Shown: positions 16,299 to 24,067 of the stretch, piece by piece
Numbering within the stretch: the stretch's first letter is position 1
How the letters are laid out: each line of letters begins with the position of its first letter
Assembly: GCA_025927475.1 (NCBI GenBank)
Contig: JAICLL010000014.1
Coordinates: 1 to 62,426, forward strand
Direction of reading: 5' to 3'
DNA length: 62,426 nt
DNA from: Pirellulales bacterium
GTDB taxonomy: Bacteria > Planctomycetota > Planctomycetia > Pirellulales > JAICIG01
Notes under the pieces: model-generated
What the model saw: the letters and a program-made list of their open reading frames with translations, nothing else
Told to the model about the DNA's origin: nothing
Databases searched by the model: none
Made by a program: the position numbers and the translations under genes

Positions 16299-17051
16299 AT
16301 GGCGACCGAGTTGTTTGCCGAGATGGGCGGCAAGGTTTACGGACCGTTGACCGCGGATCAAGTGCGGAAACTTGCCAGCAGCGGTAGGCTCAAGCCCGAA
16401 GACCGCATCCGTAAAGGAGTTGACGGACCGTGGGCACGAGCAGGAAAGGTTCCTGGTCTGTTCGATGCGGAGCCGGCCAGCGCTGGCACATCGCTCGTGC
16501 CGACTGGTGCTGAAAGCCGACCGCAATCGGTGGCCGTTCGTCCGACGCCTGCGCAGGTTGTGGCGGCGGTGTATGGCAACCACGCTGCGGAACCCAAGCC
16601 CGCGAACCCGCCGCCGCTGCCCGAACGCCGGCTCGCTCCGACCGTTCCAGAATTCGCGGCTCCTGGTGCATACCCCGCGGCGCCGCAAGCGCCGACGCCG
16701 TTTGCCCAAGCACCGGCGCATTACCCGCCTCAACCAATGCCACAAGCGCAGCCCTACGCACCGTATGGTTATCCGCCGCAACAACCGCCCGCGGTGATCG
16801 TCCATAATACGATCGTCAACGCGGCGGCTCCGGCATATGTCATCAGGCCGCAAAAAAGCGCCGCACTGGCCGCGTTGCTGGCATTCTTGTTCGGCCCGCT
16901 CGGAATGCTCTACAGCACGGTGACGGGCGCGCTGGTGCTGTTCGGGATCAACTTGATTCTGGTGCTGCCGACATTCGGGCTAATCGTTCTTGTGACGTGG
17001 CCCGCGGGGATCGTGTGCGCGGCTATCGCCGCGAACAACAATTCAGGTTAG
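16299..17051 (+). CDS. GYF_2 domain membrane protein with proline-rich linker
   Basis: Residues 1-60 form a GYF_2 (DUF4339) domain: a short KVYGPLTADQVRKLASSGRL block typical of the family, then a WARAGKVPGLF strand. A long proline-, alanine- and glutamine-rich linker (about 65-180) follows, including PQPMPQAQPYAPYGYPPQQ. The end holds two hydrophobic helices (about 188-245), like small TM2-type membrane tails. GYF domains bind proline-rich peptides, so self-association through the linker is possible (inference). GGAG at 16287-16290 supports ATG 16299. An in-frame ATG at 16241 is less likely. Confidence 0.8.
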   Translation: MATELFAEMGGKVYGPLTADQVRKLASSGRLKPEDRIRKGVDGPWARAGKVPGLFDAEPASAGTSLVPTGAESRPQSVAVRPTPAQVVAAVYGNHAAEPKPANPPPLPERRLAPTVPEFAAPGAYPAAPQAPTPFAQAPAHYPPQPMPQAQPYAPYGYPPQQPPAVIVHNTIVNAAAPAYVIRPQKSAALAALLAFLFGPLGMLYSTVTGALVLFGINLILVLPTFGLIVLVTWPAGIVCAAIAANNNSG

Positions 17052-17059
17052 TCCCACTG

Positions 17060-17323
17060 CTATGTTGGCATTACCCTGGAATGGCCGCTCGTCAACGCGG
17101 ACGATTCAATAAGCCGGCGACGCGCTTTGCTGGCTTCTCGCGCCAGCAAATCGGAGTTTTCGCGGCCATAACGCACCGCCTCATGAATCGCCTCCAATGG
17201 CAGCCCAAAATCGGCCGCGGCTTCGTCCGCAGTGAATTGGTTGGCGTTCATGGAACTCACAAGCTGCTCCGCAGTCATGTTGCGGCCCTTGATGCAAAGC
17301 TGCCGGCGCCATGAATGAGGCAT
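17060..17323 (-). CDS. Small DUF433-like/antitoxin-like protein
   Basis: The 87-residue reading (ATG 17323) contains MPHSWRRQLCIKGRNMTAEQL followed by a helical domain, ADFGLPLEAIHEAVRYGREN. This matches small DUF433-like proteins in which the LPLEA..EA.rY motif is diagnostic. Such proteins resemble antitoxins. No toxin gene lies next to it. The in-frame sequence continues upstream (GRIETDSRSIWRWG), so a GTG start about 60 to 80 bases further out is possible. Upstream of that the frame runs antisense into acpS and is not credible. Confidence 0.6.
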   Translation of the reverse strand: MPHSWRRQLCIKGRNMTAEQLVSSMNANQFTADEAAADFGLPLEAIHEAVRYGRENSDLLAREASKARRRLIESSALTSGHSRVMPT

Positions 17324-17458
17324 CTCGACGGCGTCGCTCCGTCCCCACCGCCATATCGACCTGGAGTCCGTTTCAATGCGGCCGACATGCGGTGGCACCG
17401 GCACGGGTCTACCGTTTATGCTGGAGCTTGGAACCCACTGTACGGCACTGGATGAATC

Positions 17459-17866
17459 ATGAAAGTTCTTGGCATCGGCACCGACATCATCGAGTGTTTG
17501 CGGATCGCGCAGATGATCGAGCGGCACGGCGAGCTGTTTATCAATCGGGTCTATACGCCCTATGAAATCCGTTATTGCAGCAGCCGCAAACAGGCGACGC
17601 AGCATTACGCCGGCCGCTGGGCGGCCAAAGAGGCCATCCTCAAGGCGCTGGGCACCGGCTGGCGGCGGGGCATCAGTTGGCGCGACATTGAGGTGCGCAA
17701 CGACAACCTAGGCAAGCCGGTGGTTGGGCTGCGGGGCGGCGCCCGCGATCTGGTCGAGCAGCTTGGCATCCGCGAGATGCTGGTGAGCATCTCGCACTGC
17801 CGCAGCCACGCCATGGCCTATGCCCTGGCGATGGGCGATGAGGACGCCAAAGCGCAAGGCGCGTGA
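17459..17866 (+). CDS. acpS: Holo-[acyl-carrier-protein] synthase
   Basis: This 135-residue enzyme transfers the 4'-phosphopantetheine arm from CoA to acyl carrier protein. The two signature blocks are present: GIGTDIIE with the Mg-binding Asp (residues 5-12), and GRWAAKEAILKALG (about 52-65) with its conserved Glu and Lys. The ending LVSISHCRSHAMAYALA is also typical. The carrier protein it would activate is encoded about 37 kb away in this window (54549-54791). The gene appears monocistronic. Confidence 0.95.
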   Translation: MKVLGIGTDIIECLRIAQMIERHGELFINRVYTPYEIRYCSSRKQATQHYAGRWAAKEAILKALGTGWRRGISWRDIEVRNDNLGKPVVGLRGGARDLVEQLGIREMLVSISHCRSHAMAYALAMGDEDAKAQGA

Positions 17867-17916
17867 AACAATCCGCCTGGCAAATTCGCCGCAACGAATG
17901 ATCAGCGGATCGCTGC

Positions 17917-18234
17917 CTACGGCGGCGCGTAGCGCACGATGCCAGGCACGCGGTCGAAGTCGGTATCGGAACTCGCCAAGTTCGTCAGATTGTTGCTGTG
18001 CATGACGGCGACAATCAGGGCGTCGTTGCTCAGGAGACCCGTCTGTTGGCTGACGGCCGCCGCCCGGGCGACCAGCGGCGGACCAATCGTCAGCACGATC
18101 AATTTCGATTGCAGCCGCGCGTCGATTGCATTGCGGAACAGCGTTAGCTTTGCGAGCGCGTCGGGATGTTGCCGGAGCCGAAGCTTGATTTTGCTCGCCG
18201 TCCAACCCGGCAACGCGGACGCTTCCACCATCAT
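17917..18234 (-). pseudogene. 5'-truncated PIN-domain (VapC-like) toxin
   Basis: The translation matches only the C-terminal half of a PIN toxin. It has KLRLRQHPDALAKLTLFRNAI, then VLTIGPPLVARAAAVSQQTG, LLSNDALIVAVM with the conserved acidic residue, and ASSDTDFDRVPGI with the final acidic pair. The N-terminal strand with the first catalytic Asp (xxxDTNVL) is missing: the 30 or so codons before GWTASK are unrelated. The break lies about 80 bases from the 3' end of the lhgO gene. An ATG with an AGGGGG upstream could still express a 105-residue fragment, but it should be inactive as an RNase. Confidence 0.7.
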
Positions 18235-18311
18235 GCCCCCTCTGACTATTGAATTGCCCGCTGTCATGCATTCTATCTTACCGGCACAGCCTAGGTGAAT
18301 GGCCTCCGCTC

Positions 18312-19538
18312 TCATTGGCCGTCCCAGCCAAACGTCTTTTCGGCCAACTCGGCAATGGTTCTTCCAATGCTCAACGAGGCGGTGGCGGCGGGGGAGGGGG
18401 CGTTGAGCACGTGAACCATCCGCTCAGCGGGAACCATGTGAAAATCGTCCACCAGTGTGCCCGCCGCCGTCAGGGCCTGGGCGCGCACGCCGGCGCCGGC
18501 GGGCACAATGTCGGCGGCCACCAACTCGGGCATCAGCTTTTGCAAGGCTTTGACAAAGGCCGCCTTGCTCCACGAGCGGTGGACCTCGCCCAACCCGGTC
18601 TTCCAATAGCGGCTCGCCATCCGCCATACGCCCGGCCAGCGGGCCATGTCCCACACGTCGGTCGGCGAAAAACTGCCGCGCGTGTAGCCATGCCGGGCCA
18701 GGGCCAGCACGGCGTTCGGCCCCGCCTCGATTCCTCCCTTCGCCATCCGCGTGAAATGCACGCCCAGAAAAGGAAAACGCGGGTCGGGCACCGGATAGAT
18801 CAGGTTCCGCACCAGGTGCTCGCGTTCGGGCGTCAGTTGATAATACTCGCCGCGGAAGGGAACGATGCGCACGCTGGGATCGACGCCGCACATCCAAGCC
18901 ACGCGGTCGGCCTGCAGCCCGCCGCAGTTGATCAGATGCCGGCAATGCACGGCGCCGTGCGTGGTTTCGAGCACCAGCCCGCCCGACTCGCGGCGGCAAC
19001 CGATGGCCTGCCAGGTGGTGCGCACCTCGCCGCCTTGTTCGGCGACCAGCCGGGCGTAGGTCTGCGTCACGCCGATGTAATCGACGATACCGGTTTCCGG
19101 GACAAACAGCCCGCCGACGCCGGCCACGTGCGGCTCATGCTCGCGCAGCTCCTCGGCCGAGAGCCGCTTGATGCCGATCAGGCCGTTGGCTTCGCCGCGG
19201 CGGTGCAATTCTTCCAGCCGCGGCAATTCGGCGGCTTCGGTGGCCACCACCACTTTGCCGCAGCGCTCGTGTGCCACGCCATGTTCGGCGCAAAAGCGAT
19301 AGAGTGCTTCGCGTCCGGCCACGCAATTTTTGGCCTTGAGCGAGCCGGGCTTGTAATACAGCCCCGAGTGAATGACGCCGCTGTTGTTGCCGGTTTGGTG
19401 GGCGGCCACGCGGTTTTCGGCTTCCAGCACGACCAGCGACCGCCCGTGCCGCGGCGCCAGCGCATAGGCGGTGGCCAGCCCCACAATGCCCCCGCCGATA
19501 ATGGCAATTTCAAATTCGGTGTCTGAAGAAGAACTCAA
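18312..19538 (-). CDS. lhgO: L-2-hydroxyglutarate oxidase (LhgO-like FAD enzyme)
   Basis: This 408-residue flavoprotein begins with the FAD Rossmann motif FEIAIIGGGIVGLATAYAL. It has the family segments HQTGNNSGVIHSGLYYKPGSLKA (in part), VPETGIVDYIGV, FRGEYYQL and PVPDPRFPFLGVHFT. It oxidises L-2-hydroxyglutarate to 2-oxoglutarate, passing electrons to the membrane quinone pool in known members. TTG at 19538 is proposed as start because the FAD domain begins seven codons later. The frame is open upstream but only through low-quality, repeat-bearing sequence. The length matches the family. Confidence 0.9.
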   Translation of the reverse strand: MSSSSDTEFEIAIIGGGIVGLATAYALAPRHGRSLVVLEAENRVAAHQTGNNSGVIHSGLYYKPGSLKAKNCVAGREALYRFCAEHGVAHERCGKVVVATEAAELPRLEELHRRGEANGLIGIKRLSAEELREHEPHVAGVGGLFVPETGIVDYIGVTQTYARLVAEQGGEVRTTWQAIGCRRESGGLVLETTHGAVHCRHLINCGGLQADRVAWMCGVDPSVRIVPFRGEYYQLTPEREHLVRNLIYPVPDPRFPFLGVHFTRMAKGGIEAGPNAVLALARHGYTRGSFSPTDVWDMARWPGVWRMASRYWKTGLGEVHRSWSKAAFVKALQKLMPELVAADIVPAGAGVRAQALTAAGTLVDDFHMVPAERMVHVLNAPSPAATASLSIGRTIAELAEKTFGWDGQ

Positions 19539-19944
19539 TCGTGATCTCGTGAATCGTCTCTGTCTAGGTGCGCGGTAGCCCCGGCCCTCGTGGCCGGCGC
19601 AGCGATGACTGGCGCGTCCATTACACCGGCCCGCAGGACCCAATGGTTGCTGGGCTAGTATAGCCGAAGTTCGGACTGACACAGCGCGTGCAATCGTCGT
19701 CCCTTAATTCGCTGCACGGCCTTGACTCGCTGGCCTGCCCGACGCTATCCATTGACACCAGCGATGGTTCGTGATCGTCGCGGAGCCGATCTGTTGCCAA
19801 ATTGTCACGGAGGACGCGATGAACGAATCGCGTGCCGCCGGCCAAGTGCGACTAGCCTCGAACATTGCCACGCGCCAGTTCGCGTGGCGCCGCGCGTCGG
19901 CCCGCTGTCTCACGGTCGATGTGCGCCGCTGGGAGGAGATAAGA
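19539..19944. other. Spacer between lhgO and the Rpn-like gene
   Basis: I see no separate gene in these 406 bases. The spacer holds a GTAG-headed palindrome (19575-19600). It also holds a reverse-strand TATACT-like hexamer (19657-19662) that could belong to an lhgO promoter. A perfect hairpin lies at 19867-19888 (GCCACGCG/CGCGTGGC, six-base loop), about 60 bases before the next start codon. Confidence 0.5.
19575..19600 (+). repeat. GTAG-headed palindromic repeat (GTAGCCCCGG family)
   Basis: GTAGCC is followed by CCGGCC, a CTCGT loop and GGCCGG. It has the same architecture as the copy at 6985-7010, with compensatory changes in the stem. Confidence 0.7.
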
Positions 19945-20565
19945 ATGTCGCTCCCGTTCGATGCTACGCTCAAAGAACTGGTCCGCCGATACCCGCTCGA
20001 TTGGCTCGCCGGCCTCGAGCTAGACGTGGAGCTTCCGGTTCGTCCTTTGGACGTCGACCTTTCTACCGTATCGGCTCAGGCCGATACCGTGCTAGGCATT
20101 GGCGATCCACCGGAGGCGGCTTTGTCGGGCTTGTTGCGGCGGATTGACGAGCGGCTGGAGGCTGAGTTGCCGCCTGCCGATGCTGAGCGGCTGTTGATGG
20201 CCGCCTGGCTCCTGATCGGAATGCGCGTTCCGAGTTCCAAGTTGAAATCGCTACAGGAGGCTCTAACCATGGTTGATTTGCGAGATTCCAGTACTTACCA
20301 GTTGATTGTCGAGGAGGGCATGGCAAAAGGCATGCAGAAGGGCATGGAGAAAGGCATGGAGAAAGGCATGGAGAAAGGCATGGAGAAAGGCATGGCAGAA
20401 GGCTTGCGAACCATGTTGCTGCAAATTGGCGCGCGCCGGCTCGGGGAGTCCGGCGCCTCAGTGCGGGAATCGCTCAGCGCGATCGACGACATCGCGCGGC
20501 TGCATCGCATGGGCGAGCGAGTGCTGGACGTCGCCACTTGGCAAGAACTGCTCAATACACCGTAA
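19945..20565 (+). CDS. Internally deleted Rpn-family-like protein with KGME repeats
   Basis: The N-terminus (FDATLKELVRRYPLDW, then ELPVRPLDVDLSTVSAQADTVL) matches the start of Rpn/PD-(D/E)XK proteins common in planctomycetes and cyanobacteria. In those proteins the ADxVL segment leads into the catalytic HLELQ strand and about 120 more residues. Here the sequence jumps from residue 53 to LSGLLRRIDERLEAELPPADAE, the C-terminal region of the family, so the nuclease core is absent. A charged KGMEKG repeat (about 127-152) follows. GGGAGGAG at 19931-19938 gives a strong ribosome-binding site for ATG 19945. It is probably expressed but not a nuclease. Confidence 0.75.
   Translation: MSLPFDATLKELVRRYPLDWLAGLELDVELPVRPLDVDLSTVSAQADTVLGIGDPPEAALSGLLRRIDERLEAELPPADAERLLMAAWLLIGMRVPSSKLKSLQEALTMVDLRDSSTYQLIVEEGMAKGMQKGMEKGMEKGMEKGMEKGMAEGLRTMLLQIGARRLGESGASVRESLSAIDDIARLHRMGERVLDVATWQELLNTP
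20322..20404 (+). repeat. In-frame 12-bp tandem repeat
   Basis: About seven copies of a 12-base unit (consensus GGCATGGAGAAA) encode the G-M-E-K repeat of the Rpn-like protein. The four central copies are identical, which suggests recent slippage. The period keeps the frame. Confidence 0.9.
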
Positions 20566-20695
20566 TCGCCATGCACTTCAACGCAGGCCAGCCGCGCCAT
20601 TGCACCCGAGGTTTTGCACGTAAAGCCTTAATCTTGATTCTGGAGAAAGCGACTCTCAACTGGCGGTGACCTGAGCCAAGCACCCAAGCGGCGCA

Positions 20696-20710
20696 ATGGC
20701 CCCGGGCTAC
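20696..20710 (-). repeat. GTAG-headed repeat head at the end of SPFH gene 2
   Basis: On the reverse strand the sequence reads GTAGCCCGGGGCC. The TAG is the stop codon of the second SPFH gene (20707-20709). This is a partial, degenerate member of the GTAGCCCCGG family. Confidence 0.5.
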
Positions 20711-22281
20711 CGCTCCGCTGCTCCCCCGCTTCCCTGGTCCCCAGCACTCTTTGTCCGTTGCGTGGCGCCGGGGGCGGGCAATAGCAGATTCACGCCCTTG
20801 CCGTCCATGTTGGTCCAGAACGTACCGCTGCCGCTGTGGAACAATCGCAACACCAGGTTTTCGCCCAGCTTTTGCGCCAGCGAATAGCGCTGAAAAGCGT
20901 CGGCGTCATTGCGGAACACGTCCATCTTCAATTGATACAAGCTGCCGCGGGCCGTCTCGGTGAGGGTGGTCACTTGCGCATCGGCCTGCCCCAGCGTCTG
21001 TGTCTTCTGGGCCTCGATCGCCGCGATCTGCGCCTGATACTCGGCCTTGAGTTTCTGCACCGCCGCCTCGGTGGCCGCCGTCACGTTTTCGACATCCTGC
21101 TGGATGGTCGCCACCAACCGCTTGGTTTCGGCCTCCACCTCGGCCGAACGCTGCGCGATTAGCGACTTCTCGCGCTCGACGTCGGCCTCGCTTTCGGCGG
21201 TGGCCTCTTTGGCCTTGTTGGTGATTTCGGTCTCCGCGGCAATTTGCTTGTCGCGGATCGGCTGCAAATACTCCTCGGGAATCACAATGTTGCGAATGAA
21301 CGCCGAATGCACGGTGACGTTTTTCTTCTTGCAGACGGCGATCAGCTCGTTGGTGAAGTCAAGCTGAAACGCCTCGCGTTTCGCCCCCTCTAAGAAGTCC
21401 TGCACGCCGTAGTCGATGCCCTTGTCGCGCCCGATGGCGTGAGCCTGCACGTCGATCACCTTCCGCTCGATCTCCTGGCGCGAGCCATATTCGGCCACCA
21501 GGTCGGGCATGTCGTGCGGCAGAATCTCCCATTCGATCGTGCAGTCCATGCTGATCTCGAAGCCGCCCTTCGAGGTGAACTTGATGGCCGTGCTTTGGGC
21601 CGGGTCTTCGTTGTAAAAGAACGTCGATTGAAAAATGCCAACCTCCACCGGCTCGACTTCAAATTCTTTGATGTTCATATAATAGAGGCCAGGCTGCAGC
21701 ACTTGGCGCAGGATGCCCTTCTCGTCGGAAGCGCTGGCAAAGCGGCCTGTGCCGTCGCGGCCAAGCTGCCGCCGCACCACGCCCACAAAGCCCGGCTCGA
21801 TGCGCACCGCTTCGGCCTGTTCGATCTCGAAGCCGTGCTTATTGATGCGATAGGTGCCCGGCGGCAGCACGCGGCGCTGAATGCCCTGTTCGCCTTCGTC
21901 GGCCAGCAGTCGGCCGGGCGGCAGCGGCTTGCCGCCCTTGGCGGTGACAATGCCCACTTTGCCCGGCGGAATGTCGGTGTTGTCTTCCAGCTCGGTTTCA
22001 TAGACCACCGGCAGCACAAAATGCCAGCCTTCGCCGAGCACTTCGCGTTCGATGCCTTTTTGTCCCGGCTCGGCCAGCACTTGCCCGGCGGGCAGCGGCT
22101 GACCGTCTTTGGCGATGATGACCAGGTGCTTGCCCGGCTCGACGTACACAAAGAACGTGTTCCAGGTGACGAGCAGCACGATCAGCCCGAGTACGAACAT
22201 CCCCGCGGCAAAGGCGGCGCGTCGCTGCCAATAGTTGGAACGGAAGCGGCCTGAGCGAAAGTTTTGAAAGGGGTCTTGCAT
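20707..22281 (-). CDS. SPFH/Band 7 membrane protein (second of a pair)
   Basis: This 524-residue protein has one N-terminal membrane helix (about 22-45), two beta-rich pre-domains that share the LPPG-type motif, and an SPFH/Band 7 domain (about 225-350: GFEISMDCTIEWEI ... IPEEYLQPIRDKQIA). A long alanine- and glutamate-rich coiled coil (about 350-470) follows. SPFH proteins assemble into large membrane rings or cages that organise membrane microdomains and proteases. It follows the first SPFH gene after a 98-base spacer that carries palindromic elements. ATG 22281 was chosen for its position just before the membrane helix. Confidence 0.88.
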   Translation of the reverse strand: MQDPFQNFRSGRFRSNYWQRRAAFAAGMFVLGLIVLLVTWNTFFVYVEPGKHLVIIAKDGQPLPAGQVLAEPGQKGIEREVLGEGWHFVLPVVYETELEDNTDIPPGKVGIVTAKGGKPLPPGRLLADEGEQGIQRRVLPPGTYRINKHGFEIEQAEAVRIEPGFVGVVRRQLGRDGTGRFASASDEKGILRQVLQPGLYYMNIKEFEVEPVEVGIFQSTFFYNEDPAQSTAIKFTSKGGFEISMDCTIEWEILPHDMPDLVAEYGSRQEIERKVIDVQAHAIGRDKGIDYGVQDFLEGAKREAFQLDFTNELIAVCKKKNVTVHSAFIRNIVIPEEYLQPIRDKQIAAETEITNKAKEATAESEADVEREKSLIAQRSAEVEAETKRLVATIQQDVENVTAATEAAVQKLKAEYQAQIAAIEAQKTQTLGQADAQVTTLTETARGSLYQLKMDVFRNDADAFQRYSLAQKLGENLVLRLFHSGSGTFWTNMDGKGVNLLLPAPGATQRTKSAGDQGSGGAAER

Positions 22282-22333
22282 GAGCGTAAGGCTTTCGTTG
22301 TGGTTCCGTTGTTCGTTGTTATCGCCCGGTTCA

Positions 22334-22363
22334 CGGAACGGCACGGAGTCCGTTCTCTACAGA
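22334..22363 (-). repeat. GTAG-headed repeat (GTAGGGAACG family), half element
   Basis: The reverse strand reads GTAGAGAACGGACTCCGTGC and continues to CCG. It is a degenerate single arm of the family found complete at 39981-40069. It lies between the two SPFH genes. Confidence 0.65.
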
Positions 22364-22383
22364 CGTTGTTCGGCCCACCCTAC
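22364..22383 (-). repeat. GTAGGGTGGGCCGA element giving the stop codon of SPFH gene 1
   Basis: On the reverse strand GTAGGGTGGGCCGA begins at 22383. Its TAG (22382-22380) is the stop of the first SPFH gene. It abuts the GTAGGGAACG-type element, so two different families sit side by side here. Confidence 0.65.
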
Positions 22384-24065
22384 TGTTCTTCCTCGCTTTG
22401 CGCGACTGCCGCGGGTTGCGGGCTTGGTTGCTCCGCGGGTTGCACGGATGGCTTGCCTTTGGGCAACGTCATGTATCCCGCGAACAACCGTGCAAAATCG
22501 CTGTCGTCGGAGGCGAAGATTTCGGTGAGCGCCGGCGCCAGCTTCTCGAGCATGTGATACTGCGCGAAGTAGTCGGCGCTCGTAAAACCTTGCACGGCGG
22601 CCCGCAAGCCGGCCACTTCGGCTTCGTTTTTGAGCGTGATGACTTTGGCCTCGGCCTCGCCCTTGGCCAAGGTGGCGGCGGCCTGATCGCGGGCCGCCTC
22701 CAGCTCGACCTGAGCATTCTTCAGATTCTGCTCCAACCGCGATTTTTCGACTTCTTTAAGCTGCTCCGCCTTGGTGGTGGCCTGCACCAGCAGCGTTTCG
22801 GCCGCCACCTTTTCCTTGGCCTGCTGCTTAAGCCCCATTTTCGAGGCCAACTCTTGCTGGGCTTTGTTTTGCTTGACCAGCGCCACGTTCTTCTCACGCT
22901 CGACGCGGGCCAACTCGCGCTGCACGATCTGTTCAGAAAGCTCCTTGGGCGGCAGCAGATCGGCCAACGTCACCGCACGAATCTCGACGCCCAGGGTCTG
23001 GCAGCGGTCTTTCACCTTGGCGAGCAACGCCCGTTGCATGCGCTCGCGGGCGTTGGTGGGCCGGCCATCAGCATCCACGGGTGGCGCATCGGTGTCGCTG
23101 GCCGGCATCGACGCGTCGGACAAGATAAAATCGCGGGCGTCAAAATTGCTGCCTTCGATCCGCGCATAGCCGCGAATGTGCGGCAGAATCACCTTTTGCA
23201 GAATCTGGTTTTTCTGCTGCTGCTCGGCGGTTACGTCTTCTTGGTGCAGCATGCCTTCGTCGGCCAGGCGGACCATGAGCTCGGGCGCTTTCTCCGGCGC
23301 CACGGCGTACTCCACCACCACCCTTGGCGTGAGAATAAAGCCGTCGCGCGAGGGGAACGTGATGTCGGTCAGCTCGACACGATGGCTGCGGACTTCGACC
23401 GGATGGATGGTCTCGACATACGGATTGATATAATAGGTGCCCGGCGGCACGGTCTGTTGCTGCACGCCGCGATAGCCGGCGGGCACCACATAGGGGCCGC
23501 GCTCGTCGCTGTCTTTCAGCGCGGCGGGGTCTTTGCCCACCCGCAACGTGCGCACGCCTACCTGGTTGATTTTGATCTCGACCGCCTTGGTCGGTTCCCA
23601 CGAGTAGGCGAATTTGTTCAACCGGTAGCTGGCGGGCGTCAACACCTCTTTGACAATGCCGCGTTCGCCCTGCTGCGGATGGTCGGGGTCGTGATGAGCC
23701 AGGATGTCGCCCCCCTCGACCAATCGTTCGGGCGGAATCTGCGTGCCGAATTTGCGCGTCAGCACCAGGCACTCGCCCGGCGGCACGGCGACCATCTGGC
23801 CCATGTCGTAATCCCAGAACAGCGGGTTCAGAAAATGTCGGCCTTCGGGCAAGACTTCGAGCATCACGCCCTTGAACGATTCGTCGGGCGCGATGATTTC
23901 TCCTTCGGGCAGGTCTTTGCCCCACTTGTGAATGCGCACCAGGAACTTGCCCGGCGGCACTTCGACCCGCTCGATTTCCCACTGCCAGATCTGCTGGACG
24001 ACGATCAGCGCGATCAGCAGGGCGAAGGCCCGAATCCAGAATCGCGGTTTTTGGTAGAACGCCAC
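22380..24065 (-). CDS. SPFH/Band 7 membrane protein (first of a pair)
   Basis: This 561-residue protein has an N-terminal membrane helix (about 9-28) followed by beta-rich repeats, each with a PPGxxLVRxxKxG-type motif (VPPGKFLVRIHKWG, VPPGECLVLTRKFG). An SPFH domain covers about 215-400 and a coiled coil about 400-510. A short proline- and glutamine-rich tail follows. It resembles the downstream SPFH protein in architecture, suggesting ancient duplication. It starts two bases after the stop of the coiled-coil membrane protein gene, so the three genes are almost certainly one operon. The TAG stop belongs to a GTAG-headed repeat. Confidence 0.88.
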   Translation of the reverse strand: MAFYQKPRFWIRAFALLIALIVVQQIWQWEIERVEVPPGKFLVRIHKWGKDLPEGEIIAPDESFKGVMLEVLPEGRHFLNPLFWDYDMGQMVAVPPGECLVLTRKFGTQIPPERLVEGGDILAHHDPDHPQQGERGIVKEVLTPASYRLNKFAYSWEPTKAVEIKINQVGVRTLRVGKDPAALKDSDERGPYVVPAGYRGVQQQTVPPGTYYINPYVETIHPVEVRSHRVELTDITFPSRDGFILTPRVVVEYAVAPEKAPELMVRLADEGMLHQEDVTAEQQQKNQILQKVILPHIRGYARIEGSNFDARDFILSDASMPASDTDAPPVDADGRPTNARERMQRALLAKVKDRCQTLGVEIRAVTLADLLPPKELSEQIVQRELARVEREKNVALVKQNKAQQELASKMGLKQQAKEKVAAETLLVQATTKAEQLKEVEKSRLEQNLKNAQVELEAARDQAAATLAKGEAEAKVITLKNEAEVAGLRAAVQGFTSADYFAQYHMLEKLAPALTEIFASDDSDFARLFAGYMTLPKGKPSVQPAEQPSPQPAAVAQSEEEQ

Positions 24066-24067
24066 GT

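Noticed and set aside
18249..19526. Open frame of 425 codons antisense to lhgO
   Set aside because: The lhgO frame has a clear FAD-binding fold; this one has none.
20322..20404. Short tandem repeat as a CRISPR array
   Set aside because: The units are 12 bases with no spacers and keep the reading frame of a protein; this is a coding tandem repeat.
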